The position numbers were made by a program, and so were the translations under genes. Under the pieces are notes generated by a model. That model saw only the letters and a list, made by a program, of their open reading frames with translations. It was not told where the DNA came from and did not search any database. A stretch of DNA of 64,000 nt from Aureimonas altamirensis (GTDB lineage Bacteria; Pseudomonadota; Alphaproteobacteria; Rhizobiales; Rhizobiaceae). Shown here piece after piece: positions 49,541 to 58,719 of this stretch; position 1 is the first letter of the stretch, and each line of letters begins with the position of its first letter. The stretch spans positions 288,526 to 352,525 of the forward strand of contig NZ_BBWQ01000010.1 of the NCBI RefSeq assembly GCF_001463885.1, in the 5' to 3' direction.

Positions 49541-50878
49541 CTAAACCCCGGCCACGGTCATCTCGCCGACCGCAATGGTGGGGCAGATGATCGGGAAACG
49601 GCTGTCCACATCGTCTCCGGGGGAAATCGCCAGGAGCATGTCCGCAAGGTTGCCGGCAATGGTGAATTCGGCAACGGGCTCGGCCAGTTGACCGCCCCTT
49701 ATGCGAAAACCGGACGCCCCGCGCGAATAGTCGCCGGTCACGAGGTCGGCGCCATGGCCGATCAGCTCGGTGACGTAGATGCCCCCCTCGGCTTCCGACA
49801 GCAGCTCGGCCACAGGCCTTTGACCGCCCGACAGGATGACATTGGAGGACGAGGGCGAGACGCCGCCCCCGCTGCGCGAAGCCCGTCCATTCGGCTCCAG
49901 GCCCAGTTCGCGCGCGGTTGCGCCATCCAGCAGCCAGTTGGCAAGAATGCCGTCCGCCACCAGCGGCAGCGCCGCAGCCGCCGCGCCCTCGCCATCGAAC
50001 GAGCGTGAACCCCAGCCACGCGTCAGAAGCGGATCGTCGATCACGGAAATCGTCTCCGGCAGGATGCGCGTGCCCATCCGCTTGCGCAGGAAGCTCGTGC
50101 CCCGGGCGATGGCCGCGCCGTTGACGGCCCCGACCAGATGGCCCACCAGCGCACGCGCCGTGCGCGGATCGAAAACGATGGGATAGCGGCCCGTCTTGAT
50201 CTTGTCCGGGCTCATGCGGCGCACGGTCCGCTCGCCGGCATTCCGGCCGATCGCCTCGGCGGCATCCAGATCGGAAAAATGGATGCGGGAATCATAGTCG
50301 TGGTCCCGCTGCATGGCGGTGCCTTCCCCGGCGATCACGTTGACCGATCGCGAATAGGCCGAGCGCGCCCGCGTTCCGGAAAAACCGTCCGAGGTGACCA
50401 GAACGAACCCGCCGAACCCGCATGTGGCGCTGGCCCCGCCCGAATTGGTGACGCCCGCAACGGAGCGGGCCGCCGCTTCCAGCGCCTGCGCCTGCTCGAT
50501 CAGGTCGGCAGTGGCGATATCGGTATCGTCGTAAAGGTCGAGATCGGGGAAGATCGTGGCAAGCCTGTCCGGCTCGGCAAGGCCGGCATAGGGGTCGGCG
50601 GGGGAAACGCGCGCCATGGCCACGGCACGCTCGGCGGCCTTGTCGAGATCGCCGGAAAGATCGGCGCTGACGGTCGCCACGCGCCGATCCACGAAGACGC
50701 GCAGCGAGAGGCTGTCGGACTCGGACGATTCCGCTTCCTCCAGCTTACCCAGACGCACCTGAACCGCACGCGACCGCGACTGCGATATCGCCGCATCAGC
50801 GGCGTCGGCACCGTGGCGCAGGGCAGCCCTGATGATGTCCTGCCCGGCGTTCAGAAGGCGTTCTGTCTTGTCATGCAT
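49541..50878 (-). CDS. pmbA: TldD/PmbA family metalloprotease-like protein
   Basis: Member of the TldD/PmbA family, which in E. coli processes microcin B17 and degrades the CcdA antitoxin. The 445 residues cover the whole family: an N-terminal domain (residues 1 to about 190) with LSLRVFVDRRVATVSADL, and a C-terminal barrel with RMSPDKIKTGRYPIVFDPRTARALVGHLVGAVNGAAIARGTSFL and GIYVTELIGHGADLVTGDYSRGASGFRI. PmbA-type proteins lack the HExxxH metal site of TldD, and none is seen here. It is two bases from cysQ, so co-transcription is likely. Confidence 0.93.
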   Translation of the reverse strand: MHDKTERLLNAGQDIIRAALRHGADAADAAISQSRSRAVQVRLGKLEEAESSESDSLSLRVFVDRRVATVSADLSGDLDKAAERAVAMARVSPADPYAGLAEPDRLATIFPDLDLYDDTDIATADLIEQAQALEAAARSVAGVTNSGGASATCGFGGFVLVTSDGFSGTRARSAYSRSVNVIAGEGTAMQRDHDYDSRIHFSDLDAAEAIGRNAGERTVRRMSPDKIKTGRYPIVFDPRTARALVGHLVGAVNGAAIARGTSFLRKRMGTRILPETISVIDDPLLTRGWGSRSFDGEGAAAAALPLVADGILANWLLDGATARELGLEPNGRASRSGGGVSPSSSNVILSGGQRPVAELLSEAEGGIYVTELIGHGADLVTGDYSRGASGFRIRGGQLAEPVAEFTIAGNLADMLLAISPGDDVDSRFPIICPTIAVGEMTVAGV

Positions 50879-50949
50879 GGAATCGGCCCGGAACTCTGGT
50901 CATCAACATGTATCAGTTGGTCGCCATCCATCAACCCGGTGGATGCGGT

Positions 50950-51159
50950 TCACCCCTTCGACAACTCGGATTCCGACTTCAGCGCCTTCGCGCCGTCCTC
51001 CTGCACGATCAGATAGGCGGGATTCTCCTTGTCGGCGTTCCGGGTGATCGACTTTCCAGCGATCTTCCGCGTGACCTTTTCGGTGAATTTTTCCTCGACC
51101 CGGCCTTCCGCGGTGCCGTTACCCCAAGACCAGGTGACCTTCGATCCCTTGCGATACAT
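50950..51159 (-). CDS. DUF2945 small protein (Tudor-like)
   Basis: 69-residue protein MYRKGSKVTWSWGNGTAEGRVEEKFTEKVTRKIAGKSITRNADKENPAYLIVQEDGAKALKSESELSKG. This pattern matches DUF2945, predicted to form a small beta-barrel (Tudor/SH3-like). The function is unknown. AGAGGA lies eight bases before the ATG. It is divergent from the topoisomerase IB gene across 118 bases; the two may share a control region. Confidence 0.85.
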   Translation of the reverse strand: MYRKGSKVTWSWGNGTAEGRVEEKFTEKVTRKIAGKSITRNADKENPAYLIVQEDGAKALKSESELSKG

Positions 51160-51277
51160 TGCGCTGTCCTCTTTTGGCGTTCCCGATGAGGGCAATCCAA
51201 AGGGTTGGTGGCCGTTCCCGGGACACGTCGCCGCAGGAACCCACATACGCACCAACCGTTTCCGATGGCCGTAGCGG

Positions 51278-52333
51278 ATGATGCAACCCATGACGAAGAC
51301 ACTCGAATTTCATGCCACCGCAAACGGATTGACCATCGTCGACCCGGCCGATTTCAATGTCGAACGACGCTCGCACGGCAAGGGACACCGGATCTGCTTC
51401 GCCAATGGCGATGCGATCACGGACAAGCGCCTGAAGGCCCGGGTGAAGGCGCTGGTGCTGCCACCCGCATGGCGCGACGTGAAAATCTGCGTGGAGGAAA
51501 ACGGTCACATCCAGGCAACGGGCCGGGATGAAAAGGGCCGTCTGCAATATCGCTATCACGATGTCTGGGTGAATGTGCGCAACGCAGTGAAGACCGAGCG
51601 TCTGCTGCGCTTCGGCCGCGCCCTGCCGCAGCTTCGCCGGCATATAGACCGCGACATGCGACGCCGGAAACCAGACGAGAAGCTGGCAGCGGCGACCGCC
51701 GTCCGGTTGATCGACCTGTCGTCGATGCGGCCCGGCCACGAGAAGTACGCCATCGATGGCGGTCGGGGCGTTGCATCTCTCGAAAAGGGCAATCTGCGGA
51801 TGCGCGGCGATGGAGCCGTCCTGGATTTCGTCGGCAAATCCCGCAAGCGGCAGACGGTCGAAATCCGCGACAGGCGGCTGGTCAACGGCCTTGCCAAGAT
51901 GCGCAAGGGCCGCGGCAAGCGCCTGTTCCGTTTCCAGGGGTCGGACAGGCAGGACCACGTGCTGACGGCCAACCGGCTGAACGACTATCTCCACGCACGC
52001 GGCCATGCACGCATCTCGGCCAAGGATTTTCGAACCTTTCATGGGTCGGCAGAGGCGCTGCGCTATCTCATCGAGGAGGTCGGCCCGGCAGCCGATACCG
52101 AGCCGAAGCGTCGGCGCGCCGTGGCCGCAGCCATGCGCGCCGTCAGCGATGTCCTGCGCAACACGCCGTCCGTGGCGCGGTCTTCATACGTGCATCCCGG
52201 CATCATAACAGCCTTCGAGGCTGAGGAGCTGGATTTCGATCTCATGAAGGGACGTGCCCGGCAGGGCCTCAGCAGGGCCGAAACCGGCCTGATGCGTTTT
52301 CTGGAAGAGAGCGCTCAGAGCTCCAGATCGTGA
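51278..52333 (+). CDS. DNA topoisomerase IB
   Basis: Poxvirus-like bacterial type IB topoisomerase that relaxes supercoils through a 3'-phosphotyrosine link. Numbering from 51278, the expected catalytic set is present: R151 (MRPGHEKY), K187 (FVGKSRK), R252 (ISAKDFRTFHG), N295 (NTPSVA) and Y304 (SSYVHP). The block around 151-172 (RPGHEKYAIDGGRGVASLEKGNL) is diverged from the usual RxGNExYARENxSxGxTTLxxxHV. The start may be 51278, 51281 or 51290. The end overlaps the convergent patatin gene by 19 bases. Such genes are accessory in most bacteria. Confidence 0.9.
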   Translation: MMQPMTKTLEFHATANGLTIVDPADFNVERRSHGKGHRICFANGDAITDKRLKARVKALVLPPAWRDVKICVEENGHIQATGRDEKGRLQYRYHDVWVNVRNAVKTERLLRFGRALPQLRRHIDRDMRRRKPDEKLAAATAVRLIDLSSMRPGHEKYAIDGGRGVASLEKGNLRMRGDGAVLDFVGKSRKRQTVEIRDRRLVNGLAKMRKGRGKRLFRFQGSDRQDHVLTANRLNDYLHARGHARISAKDFRTFHGSAEALRYLIEEVGPAADTEPKRRRAVAAAMRAVSDVLRNTPSVARSSYVHPGIITAFEAEELDFDLMKGRARQGLSRAETGLMRFLEESAQSSRS

Positions 52334-53205
52334 AGCTCGCACAGGGCGGCAATCTTGCGCTTCAGCTCCTCGCGCAGGCCTGACGTTTCCTGAAGGATCG
52401 TACGCACACGCAGGAAATCCAGGACGCGGTAGCGGCTGACCGGCGGTGTCACCACCAGGTCGGGCGGCGATGACGCGAGCTTGGCCTGAATGATCGCGTG
52501 CATCATCAATTGCGAAGCGCCGAACATCGCTTCTGTCGGCGTCGGCAAACCGCCCGCCGATTCCAGTGGCCCTCCGGTCACGTCGACGGCGATATTGAGA
52601 TCGACCCGCCCAGCCAGGAGATCGAACGGCAGCGGATCGCAGATCCCGCCGTCGATCAGCACGATGCCTTCCCGCCGCACGGGCCGGAAGATGGCCGGTA
52701 GCGCTGCCGATGCAGCTATGGCGCTGACGAGGTCGCCACTTTCCAGCGACAGCACATCACCGGAATAAAAATCCGTCGCCGTTACGGACAGGGGGATCGA
52801 CAGATCCTCGAAGCGGGACGGCAGTTCCAGCGGCAGGAACGCGCCCACCACGCGCTCGGCGTTCAACTGGCCGAGGCGCACGCCGCCATCGGCCATGAAC
52901 TGCGCGAAGCTGGCCGGCCGTGTCCGCCACAGCCGGCCCGCAACCAGGCGCTTGTTTCCCAGCGTGTCGACCACGAACTCCTCGATCACGCCGGCCGGCA
53001 TTCCGGCTGCATAGGCCGCACCGATCAGCGCGCCGATCGACGTGCCGGCGATCCGGTGCGGCTTGATGCCGAGATCGTCGAAGGCATGCAGGGCATGGAT
53101 ATGCGCGATGCCCCGCGCGCCGCCTCCACCGAGGGCAAGCCCGATACGCGGCCTGCCGCTTTGCCGGGGCTGGTCGCCCGTGATGGGTGCGACGGCCTCG
53201 TCCAT
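52315..53205 (-). CDS. patatin-like phospholipase family protein
   Basis: Patatin/RssA-like serine lipase of 296 residues. The oxyanion-hole GGGGARG is at residues 26-32, the nucleophile elbow GTSIG at 54-58 (S56), and the second member of the dyad is in VLIDGGICDPLPF near 186. No signal peptide or membrane segment, so it is probably cytoplasmic. The natural substrate is unknown. It lies ten bases downstream of the M16 peptidase pair on the same strand and may be part of that transcript. Confidence 0.92.
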   Translation of the reverse strand: MDEAVAPITGDQPRQSGRPRIGLALGGGGARGIAHIHALHAFDDLGIKPHRIAGTSIGALIGAAYAAGMPAGVIEEFVVDTLGNKRLVAGRLWRTRPASFAQFMADGGVRLGQLNAERVVGAFLPLELPSRFEDLSIPLSVTATDFYSGDVLSLESGDLVSAIAASAALPAIFRPVRREGIVLIDGGICDPLPFDLLAGRVDLNIAVDVTGGPLESAGGLPTPTEAMFGASQLMMHAIIQAKLASSPPDLVVTPPVSRYRVLDFLRVRTILQETSGLREELKRKIAALCELHDLEL

Positions 53206-53215
53206 GTCGGCCGTC

Positions 53216-54556
53216 TCAGCCGTTGTCCTGACCGACCGTGATGATGGTCGGGTCGGGCGTCAGGAGTTCTTTCGCTATCGCCTTGACGCCTTCGGCGTCG
53301 ACCGCATCGATCAGGCCCTCGCGCTTGTCGATGTAGTCGATACCCAGGCCGTCGAGCTGGATGCCCACCAGCGTCGAGGCGATGGAGAGCGACGATGACA
53401 GGTTCTGCACGGCATAGGCGCCCTTCACATAGGCCTTGGCCTTTGTCAGTTCCTCCGCGCCCGGCCCGTCCTGGGCCAGCCGCGCCATCTCCTGGCGGAT
53501 GATGTCGATGCTCTCGCCGGCCCGGTCGGCGCGCGTGGCTGTCGAAGCCGCCAGGAAGGACGCATGGTCGTAATCGACGAGATACGATCCGACGCCATAG
53601 GCAAGCCCCCGCTTTTCGCGGACCTCGGTGTACAGGCGGGAAGAGAATGTCCCGCCGCCGAGGATATGGTTCATCAGATAGGCGTCGAAGAACTTCGGAT
53701 CGTCGCGCGCGATGCCGGGCAGCGCGAACTGGATGGTCGTCTGCGGGATCGCCAGCTCGACATGCTCGCGCGCGCCCATCACCGGCTCGACATCCGGAAC
53801 CTGCGTCAGTTCGGCGGTGTCGCGCAGCGGGCCGAACACCTCGTCCAGCCGTTCGCCGAGGCGCTCGGCATCGATGGCTCCGACCACGCCGACGACCAGA
53901 TTGTCCTTGGCGAAAGCCGTGTCGCGGAAGTGACGCAGATCGTCCACCGTAACGGCGTTCAGGCTTTCGACCGTGCCTTCGGTGGGGCGGGAATAGGGAT
54001 GGTCGGGAAATACCGTACGGCGGAACGCATCGCCCGCCAGTGTACCGGGGTCGTTGCGGCTGGCGATGATGCCGGTCGCGATCTGTCCGCGAATACGGTC
54101 CACCGGCTCGTCGTCGAGCCGCGGCTCGTTGACCGCCAGCCGCAGCAGATCGAAGGCGACGTCCTCGTGTTCGACGATGGTGCGGAAATTGCCTGCAAAA
54201 TTATCGTAGGTCGCATTGAACGACAGGCTGACGCCGAACTTGTCCAGTTGCGACTGGAAGTCCTGGCTTTCGATATCGCCGGCCCCTTCGTCCAGAAGGC
54301 CGGACAGAAGATTGGCCATGCCTTCCCGGCCGGCCGGATCTTCCGTCGTGCCGGCGCCCTTGAAGGCGAACCGCATGGCGATCAGCGGGTTGGTGTAATC
54401 CTCCACCAACAGGGCATGAATGCCGCCGGGGCTGGTCACTTCCTGGATCTCGATGGCAGAGGCCGGCGTTGCCGCAAGGCCGGCCGTGGCCGTCAGCAGA
54501 AAGGCAAGACCGCCGCGCACGGCCATGGAGGGCTGGAACTTCGAAAAACGGAACAT
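53216..54556 (-). CDS. M16 family peptidase, inactive-type subunit
   Basis: Second of a paired M16 set, 446 residues, with a signal peptide ending near PASA|IEIQEV (about 33-35). The zinc motif HxxEH is absent; the matching region reads GREGMANLLSGLLDEG. The family core of regulatory/substrate-holding subunits is kept, including GSYLVDYDHASFLAASTATRADRAGESIDII near the C-terminal third. Such subunits pair with an active partner to form the proteolytic chamber; the gene directly upstream encodes it. Five bases separate them. Localisation is likely periplasmic. Confidence 0.92.
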   Translation of the reverse strand: MFRFSKFQPSMAVRGGLAFLLTATAGLAATPASAIEIQEVTSPGGIHALLVEDYTNPLIAMRFAFKGAGTTEDPAGREGMANLLSGLLDEGAGDIESQDFQSQLDKFGVSLSFNATYDNFAGNFRTIVEHEDVAFDLLRLAVNEPRLDDEPVDRIRGQIATGIIASRNDPGTLAGDAFRRTVFPDHPYSRPTEGTVESLNAVTVDDLRHFRDTAFAKDNLVVGVVGAIDAERLGERLDEVFGPLRDTAELTQVPDVEPVMGAREHVELAIPQTTIQFALPGIARDDPKFFDAYLMNHILGGGTFSSRLYTEVREKRGLAYGVGSYLVDYDHASFLAASTATRADRAGESIDIIRQEMARLAQDGPGAEELTKAKAYVKGAYAVQNLSSSLSIASTLVGIQLDGLGIDYIDKREGLIDAVDAEGVKAIAKELLTPDPTIITVGQDNG

Positions 54557-54561
54557 GGAGA

Positions 54562-56085
54562 TCAGCCCTCGATATCGGTTGCAGGTCCGGCGGGCGGCGT
54601 CGCCGCTGCCGGCGCGTCGGACGACTGGCCCGCGTCGGCGGCAGGCAGGAGATATCCGGTCACGGCGCCGATCCCGGACAGATAGTCCCGCGCAACCGCC
54701 TGGACGTCGTCCACCGTTACCGCCTCGATCCGCTCCGGCCAGCTTTCGACATCCTCGACCGTCCGCCCCGTCGACAGGGCCACGCCGTAACGACGGGCCA
54801 GAGAGGTCTGGCTGTCGCGCTGATAGATCAGGGCATTGCGTACGCGGTTCTTGGCCGCGGCCAGCTCCTCGGCCGTGATACCGTCGGTGACGATCTTCTC
54901 CAGCTCCGCGTCGATGGCGGCCTTCAGCGTCTCGACATCGGCCGCGCCGCGCGGCGTGCCGTAGGTGATGAACTGGCCTTCCATCAGGCTGTCGCCCTGA
55001 TAATAGGCGCCCGCCCCTGCGGCGATGGGATTGTCGATCACGAGCGCGCGGTAGAGCCGGCTGGTCGAGCCGCCGCCAAGCACGTCGGCCAGGATGTCCA
55101 GCGCCTCGGACTGGCGCCCTTCAGCCGTGCGCTCCGATGGTACGACGTACGCCGTCTGGACGCTCGGTTGCGTCACGCGGGCATCGCGCAGCGTCACGGT
55201 GCGCTCGGTCAGGGCTTTCGGCTCCTGCGGACGGTCGCGCGGGCCGGGGTCGGCGCGCCGTGCCACCTGTCCGAAGGTCTTCTCGGCAAGCGCGCGAACC
55301 TCGTCACCCGTCACGTCGCCGGCCACGATCAACGTCGCGTTGTTCGGGGTGTAATAGCGGTCGTAGAAGGCGATGGCGTCGTCGCGCGACAGCTTCTCCA
55401 TCTCGCTCTGCCAGCCGATGATCGGCGTGCCATAAGGGCTGTTAACGAACAGGGTCGCACCCATGGCCTCGGCAAGCTGCGATCCGGGATCGTTGTCCAC
55501 CCGCATGCGGCGCTCTTCCAGGATGACGTCGCGCTCGGGCAGGACGGCGGCGTCGTCCAGCACCAGATTGGCCATCCGGTCGGATTCGAACTCCATCATC
55601 TGTTCCAGCGCGGAAACGGGAACCTGCTGGAAATAGGCGGTGTAATCATAGGAGGTGAAGGCATTCTCCTCGCCGCCGATATCCGACACGGCCGCCGAAA
55701 ACTCGCCGGCGGGATGGGTCTTGGTGCCCTTGAACATCAGATGCTCGAGGAAGTGGGCGATGCCGGACTGGCCGGGGGGCTCATCCGCCGAGCCGATCTT
55801 GTACCAGACCATCTGCGTCACGACCGGCGCGCGATGATCGGGAATGACGACCACCTGCAAACCATTATCCAGCATGAAGCTTTCGATGTCCGGGCGCATC
55901 GCCTCGGCCTTGGCGACCGCCTCCTCGACGGTCGAGGTCGCGGCAGGCGCGTCCTGTGCCGGCGTTTGTGCGAAGGAGGCCGGCACGAGGCCGGCGGACA
56001 GGCCGAAAGCCATGGTGGAAACCAAAAGCAACCGCTTCAGGCGGGCGCTTCCGGACGGCGAGGAATGAATAGCTCTGGCGATCAA
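54562..56085 (-). CDS. M16 family zinc peptidase, catalytic subunit
   Basis: 507-residue insulinase-type peptidase with a signal peptide ending near VPASFAQ (about 40). The inverted zinc motif HFLEH is at residues 111-115 (H111, E114 catalytic, H115), followed by MFKGTKTHP. A second domain of about 200 residues follows, and the C terminus is rich in alanine and proline. It is probably periplasmic and active with the following subunit in peptide degradation; no specific substrate can be named. It lies upstream of its partner and 66 bases from rsmD. Confidence 0.94.
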   Translation of the reverse strand: MIARAIHSSPSGSARLKRLLLVSTMAFGLSAGLVPASFAQTPAQDAPAATSTVEEAVAKAEAMRPDIESFMLDNGLQVVVIPDHRAPVVTQMVWYKIGSADEPPGQSGIAHFLEHLMFKGTKTHPAGEFSAAVSDIGGEENAFTSYDYTAYFQQVPVSALEQMMEFESDRMANLVLDDAAVLPERDVILEERRMRVDNDPGSQLAEAMGATLFVNSPYGTPIIGWQSEMEKLSRDDAIAFYDRYYTPNNATLIVAGDVTGDEVRALAEKTFGQVARRADPGPRDRPQEPKALTERTVTLRDARVTQPSVQTAYVVPSERTAEGRQSEALDILADVLGGGSTSRLYRALVIDNPIAAGAGAYYQGDSLMEGQFITYGTPRGAADVETLKAAIDAELEKIVTDGITAEELAAAKNRVRNALIYQRDSQTSLARRYGVALSTGRTVEDVESWPERIEAVTVDDVQAVARDYLSGIGAVTGYLLPAADAGQSSDAPAAATPPAGPATDIEG

Positions 56086-56151
56086 TGTCTCACATCCTTT
56101 GGAGCTCGACGGGCGCGGCGAGGTATGGCCAATCCACCAGCAACGCGCAAT

Positions 56152-56751
56152 TTACGTTTTTGTAAGGCGGGGCGCGGGCTTTTCGCTTTTCTCCTGCGAG
56201 ACGCGCAGAAAACGCAGCACGCTGGCGCCCATGTCGCGTTCGTCCAGAAGGTCGAAACCGGCGATGGGCGAAAAGGACGCGCCCTTGCCTTCTTCCAGCA
56301 CCGCAAGCGCATCGGCGCGCAGCCAGCCACCCGAAAGCGCCGCTTCCAGCGCAGCCTCGCCAAGCCGTTTCCCGTAGGGCGGGTCTGCCATCACGATATC
56401 GAAAGGTTCGAGGTTGCCTGCCGCGCCAAGGCGCGTGGCGTCGCGGCGGAAGACCTTCGTGCGGCCGCCCAGCCCCAGCGCCTCGATATTCGTGCGTAGA
56501 AGGCCCCTGCCCTCCACGCCCTCTTCCACGAAAACGCAAGTACGCGCGCCGCGCGACAGCGCCTCCAGCCCCAGTGCGCCGGTGCCGGAAAACAGGTCCA
56601 GCACCCGCACGCCCTTCATGTCGAAGGCCAGGCCGTGTTCGAGGATGTCGAAAAGGCTGCCCCGGTGGCGTTCGGACGTCGGGCGTATTGCGTCGCCCTT
56701 CGGCCCCGCAAGCGCCCTTCCCTTGAACTCACCCGCGACGATGCGCAGCAT
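56152..56751 (-). CDS. rsmD: 16S rRNA (guanine(966)-N(2))-methyltransferase RsmD
   Basis: SAM-dependent methylation of 16S rRNA G966. N-terminal MLRIVAGEFKGRAL and RPTSERHRGSLFDIL; SAM-binding VLDLFSGTGALGLEALSRGA (about 49-68); catalytic DPPY in MADPPYGKRL (near 125). 199 residues is normal. The start is seven bases after the rluB stop, so it follows the pseudouridine synthase in one transcript. Confidence 0.95.
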   Translation of the reverse strand: MLRIVAGEFKGRALAGPKGDAIRPTSERHRGSLFDILEHGLAFDMKGVRVLDLFSGTGALGLEALSRGARTCVFVEEGVEGRGLLRTNIEALGLGGRTKVFRRDATRLGAAGNLEPFDIVMADPPYGKRLGEAALEAALSGGWLRADALAVLEEGKGASFSPIAGFDLLDERDMGASVLRFLRVSQEKSEKPAPRLTKT

Positions 56752-56757
56752 GCCGGC

Positions 56758-58605
56758 TCAGCGTCCGCGGGACGGGCCGGGACGGCTCGGGCGGGGCCCG
56801 TTTCCCTTCGGCCGGTCGCCACCCCTGAACCCATCGCCTTTGGGGCCACTTCCCCGGGGTCCGCTGCCCTTGGGCCCGCTTCCGCGGGGTCCGCTTCCCC
56901 TGGGGCCACTTCCCCTGGGGCCTTTGGGGCCGTCGGCGTTCGGGCCGCTTCCCCTGGGGCCGTTCCACCTGGGGCCATCGCCCCTTGGCCCATCGCTTCT
57001 CGGCCCATCGTTTCTCGGGCCGTCGTTCCGTGGGCCGTCGCCTCTTGGGCCTTTCCGCTCCGGCCGGCCGCCACGGGCCGGGCGTCCACCCTCGGTGCGC
57101 GCGCTCTCTTCCAGCGCTTCCTTGCGCTTGGGCCCTATGGCGCGGGCTCCCGGCGCCATCCATACATTTGCCGACCGGCGGCCCGTCGGCGGGGCAGGCC
57201 GACGCGGACGCGGGGTCTCTTCGCCATCGCCATCCCGGCGCTCGCGCCGGTCCGGCCGCCCCTCGCGGAAGGGCTTGTCGTCCCGCTCGCGGCGCGGACC
57301 ACGGTCGCCGCCCGGCTTCGTATCCAGGCGGGCCAGGCCGTTTTCACGGAACGCGGCATCCGAACGCTTGCGGTTCGGCTTTCTCTTCATCTCCCCGACC
57401 GTGATCCATTCGGCGTCGGGGCCATCGGCACGGCGGCGTTCCGGCACATCGCGCTTTTCGGTGCGGACGGGCTTGTTCGAGAATTCATTGACGATGGGCG
57501 CATCGAAATTGGCGCCCGACTCTTCTATCAGCCGTTCGCCGAGCTGGTCGCGCAGGGTGCGCCCCTTCACTTCCATGACCGCGCCTTCGGCCAGTTCGCC
57601 AAGCTGGAACGGGCCGAAGGAAACGCGGATCAGGCGGTTCACCTCAAGGCCGAGATGGCCGAGAATGCGCTTCACCTCGCGGTTCTTGCCCTCGCGAAGA
57701 CCGACCGTCAGCCAGGCGTTCGAACCCTGCTCCCGGTCGAGGGTCGCCTCGACCGCGCCATAGAAGACGCCGTCGATGGCAATGCCCTGCCGCAGCTCGT
57801 CCAGCGCGGCCTGCGAAACAGAGCCATGCACGCGCACGCGATAGCGCCGAAGCCAACCCGTTGCCGGCAGCTCGAGCGTCCGCGACAGGCCGCCATCATT
57901 GGTCAGCAGCAGCAGGCCTTCGGTGTTGATGTCCAGCCGCCCGATGCTGAGCACGCGGGGCATGTCCTCCGGCAGGCGATCGAACACCGTCGGGCGTCCC
58001 TCGGGATCGCGATTGGTCGTCACCAGCCCTGCGGGCTTATGGAACAGCCACAGACGCGTGCGCTCGATGGCCGGCAGCGGTGCACCATCCACCTCGATGC
58101 GGTCCGATGGGCCGACATCGATGGCGGGGCTGTCCAGCAATGTGCCGTTAACGCGCACCCTGCCATCGGCGATCATGCCTTCTGCGTCACGGCGCGAGGC
58201 GACCCCTGCCCGCGCCAGGCGCTTGGCGATCCGCATCGTGCCGACATCCTCCGGCGCTGCATCGCGCGGCGGACGCGAGGCATCGCGTGGCGGGCGCGCC
58301 GTACGCGGTGCGTCTCCGCGATCGGAAAAGGCGCGCGGCTTGCCAAACCCGCCGCGCTTTTCGCCGTCCTTGCCGAAACCACCGCGCCGCTCGTCGTCAC
58401 GGCCACCGGCGTCATGCGACAGCCGGCCATAGCTCCGCGGCTTCTTGGGCGTGCCGTCCGCTTCATGCCCGCCATGCGACTTCGTGCCGTGGCTGCGCGG
58501 CTTGAATGGCTTCTTGTCGCCGTCCGCCCCCGGGCGCCCGTCGCCTTGCCCCGGCCGGCGGCCATCCCTGCGCCGCTTGTCGTCGCGGCCGTTCCTGTCG
58601 TTCAT
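56758..58605 (-). CDS. RluB-like ribosomal large-subunit pseudouridine synthase with repetitive tail
   Basis: Three-part protein of about 615 residues. The N-terminal 100 or so residues are lysine/arginine-rich and disordered-looking. An S4 RNA-binding domain follows (MRIAKRLARAGVASRRDAEGMIADGRVRVNG). The RsuA/RluB catalytic domain has the aspartate in GRLDINTEGLLLLTNDG and ends near residue 345. The last about 270 residues are charged and repetitive, finishing with GPR-type repeats. The catalytic part alone would be about 250 residues. The start is uncertain: ATG 58605, ATG 58644, or a GTG at 58656 with a GAAGG upstream. Confidence 0.9.
   Translation of the reverse strand: MNDRNGRDDKRRRDGRRPGQGDGRPGADGDKKPFKPRSHGTKSHGGHEADGTPKKPRSYGRLSHDAGGRDDERRGGFGKDGEKRGGFGKPRAFSDRGDAPRTARPPRDASRPPRDAAPEDVGTMRIAKRLARAGVASRRDAEGMIADGRVRVNGTLLDSPAIDVGPSDRIEVDGAPLPAIERTRLWLFHKPAGLVTTNRDPEGRPTVFDRLPEDMPRVLSIGRLDINTEGLLLLTNDGGLSRTLELPATGWLRRYRVRVHGSVSQAALDELRQGIAIDGVFYGAVEATLDREQGSNAWLTVGLREGKNREVKRILGHLGLEVNRLIRVSFGPFQLGELAEGAVMEVKGRTLRDQLGERLIEESGANFDAPIVNEFSNKPVRTEKRDVPERRRADGPDAEWITVGEMKRKPNRKRSDAAFRENGLARLDTKPGGDRGPRRERDDKPFREGRPDRRERRDGDGEETPRPRRPAPPTGRRSANVWMAPGARAIGPKRKEALEESARTEGGRPARGGRPERKGPRGDGPRNDGPRNDGPRSDGPRGDGPRWNGPRGSGPNADGPKGPRGSGPRGSGPRGSGPKGSGPRGSGPKGDGFRGGDRPKGNGPRPSRPGPSRGR
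56836..57051 (-). repeat. pentapeptide GPR-x-x coding repeats in the pseudouridine synthase tail
   Basis: Fourteen units of the form GP(R/K/N)-x-x follow one another, with a single three-residue interruption (GPK). Each is 15 bases, and at DNA level they are near-identical GGGCC-rich units. It encodes an arginine/glycine-rich basic tail, probably disordered and RNA-binding. Repeat number may vary between strains by slippage. Confidence 0.85.
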
Positions 58606-58719
58606 CGGTCTATCCACGTCATCTGTCTGGGTGCGGGGCGTCATCAGGCACAACACGCTCCCACCTTCGTTGAAAATGCTCTATCAGGTCCGGCCTACGC
58701 ACACGAGGGGTCACGCGAG

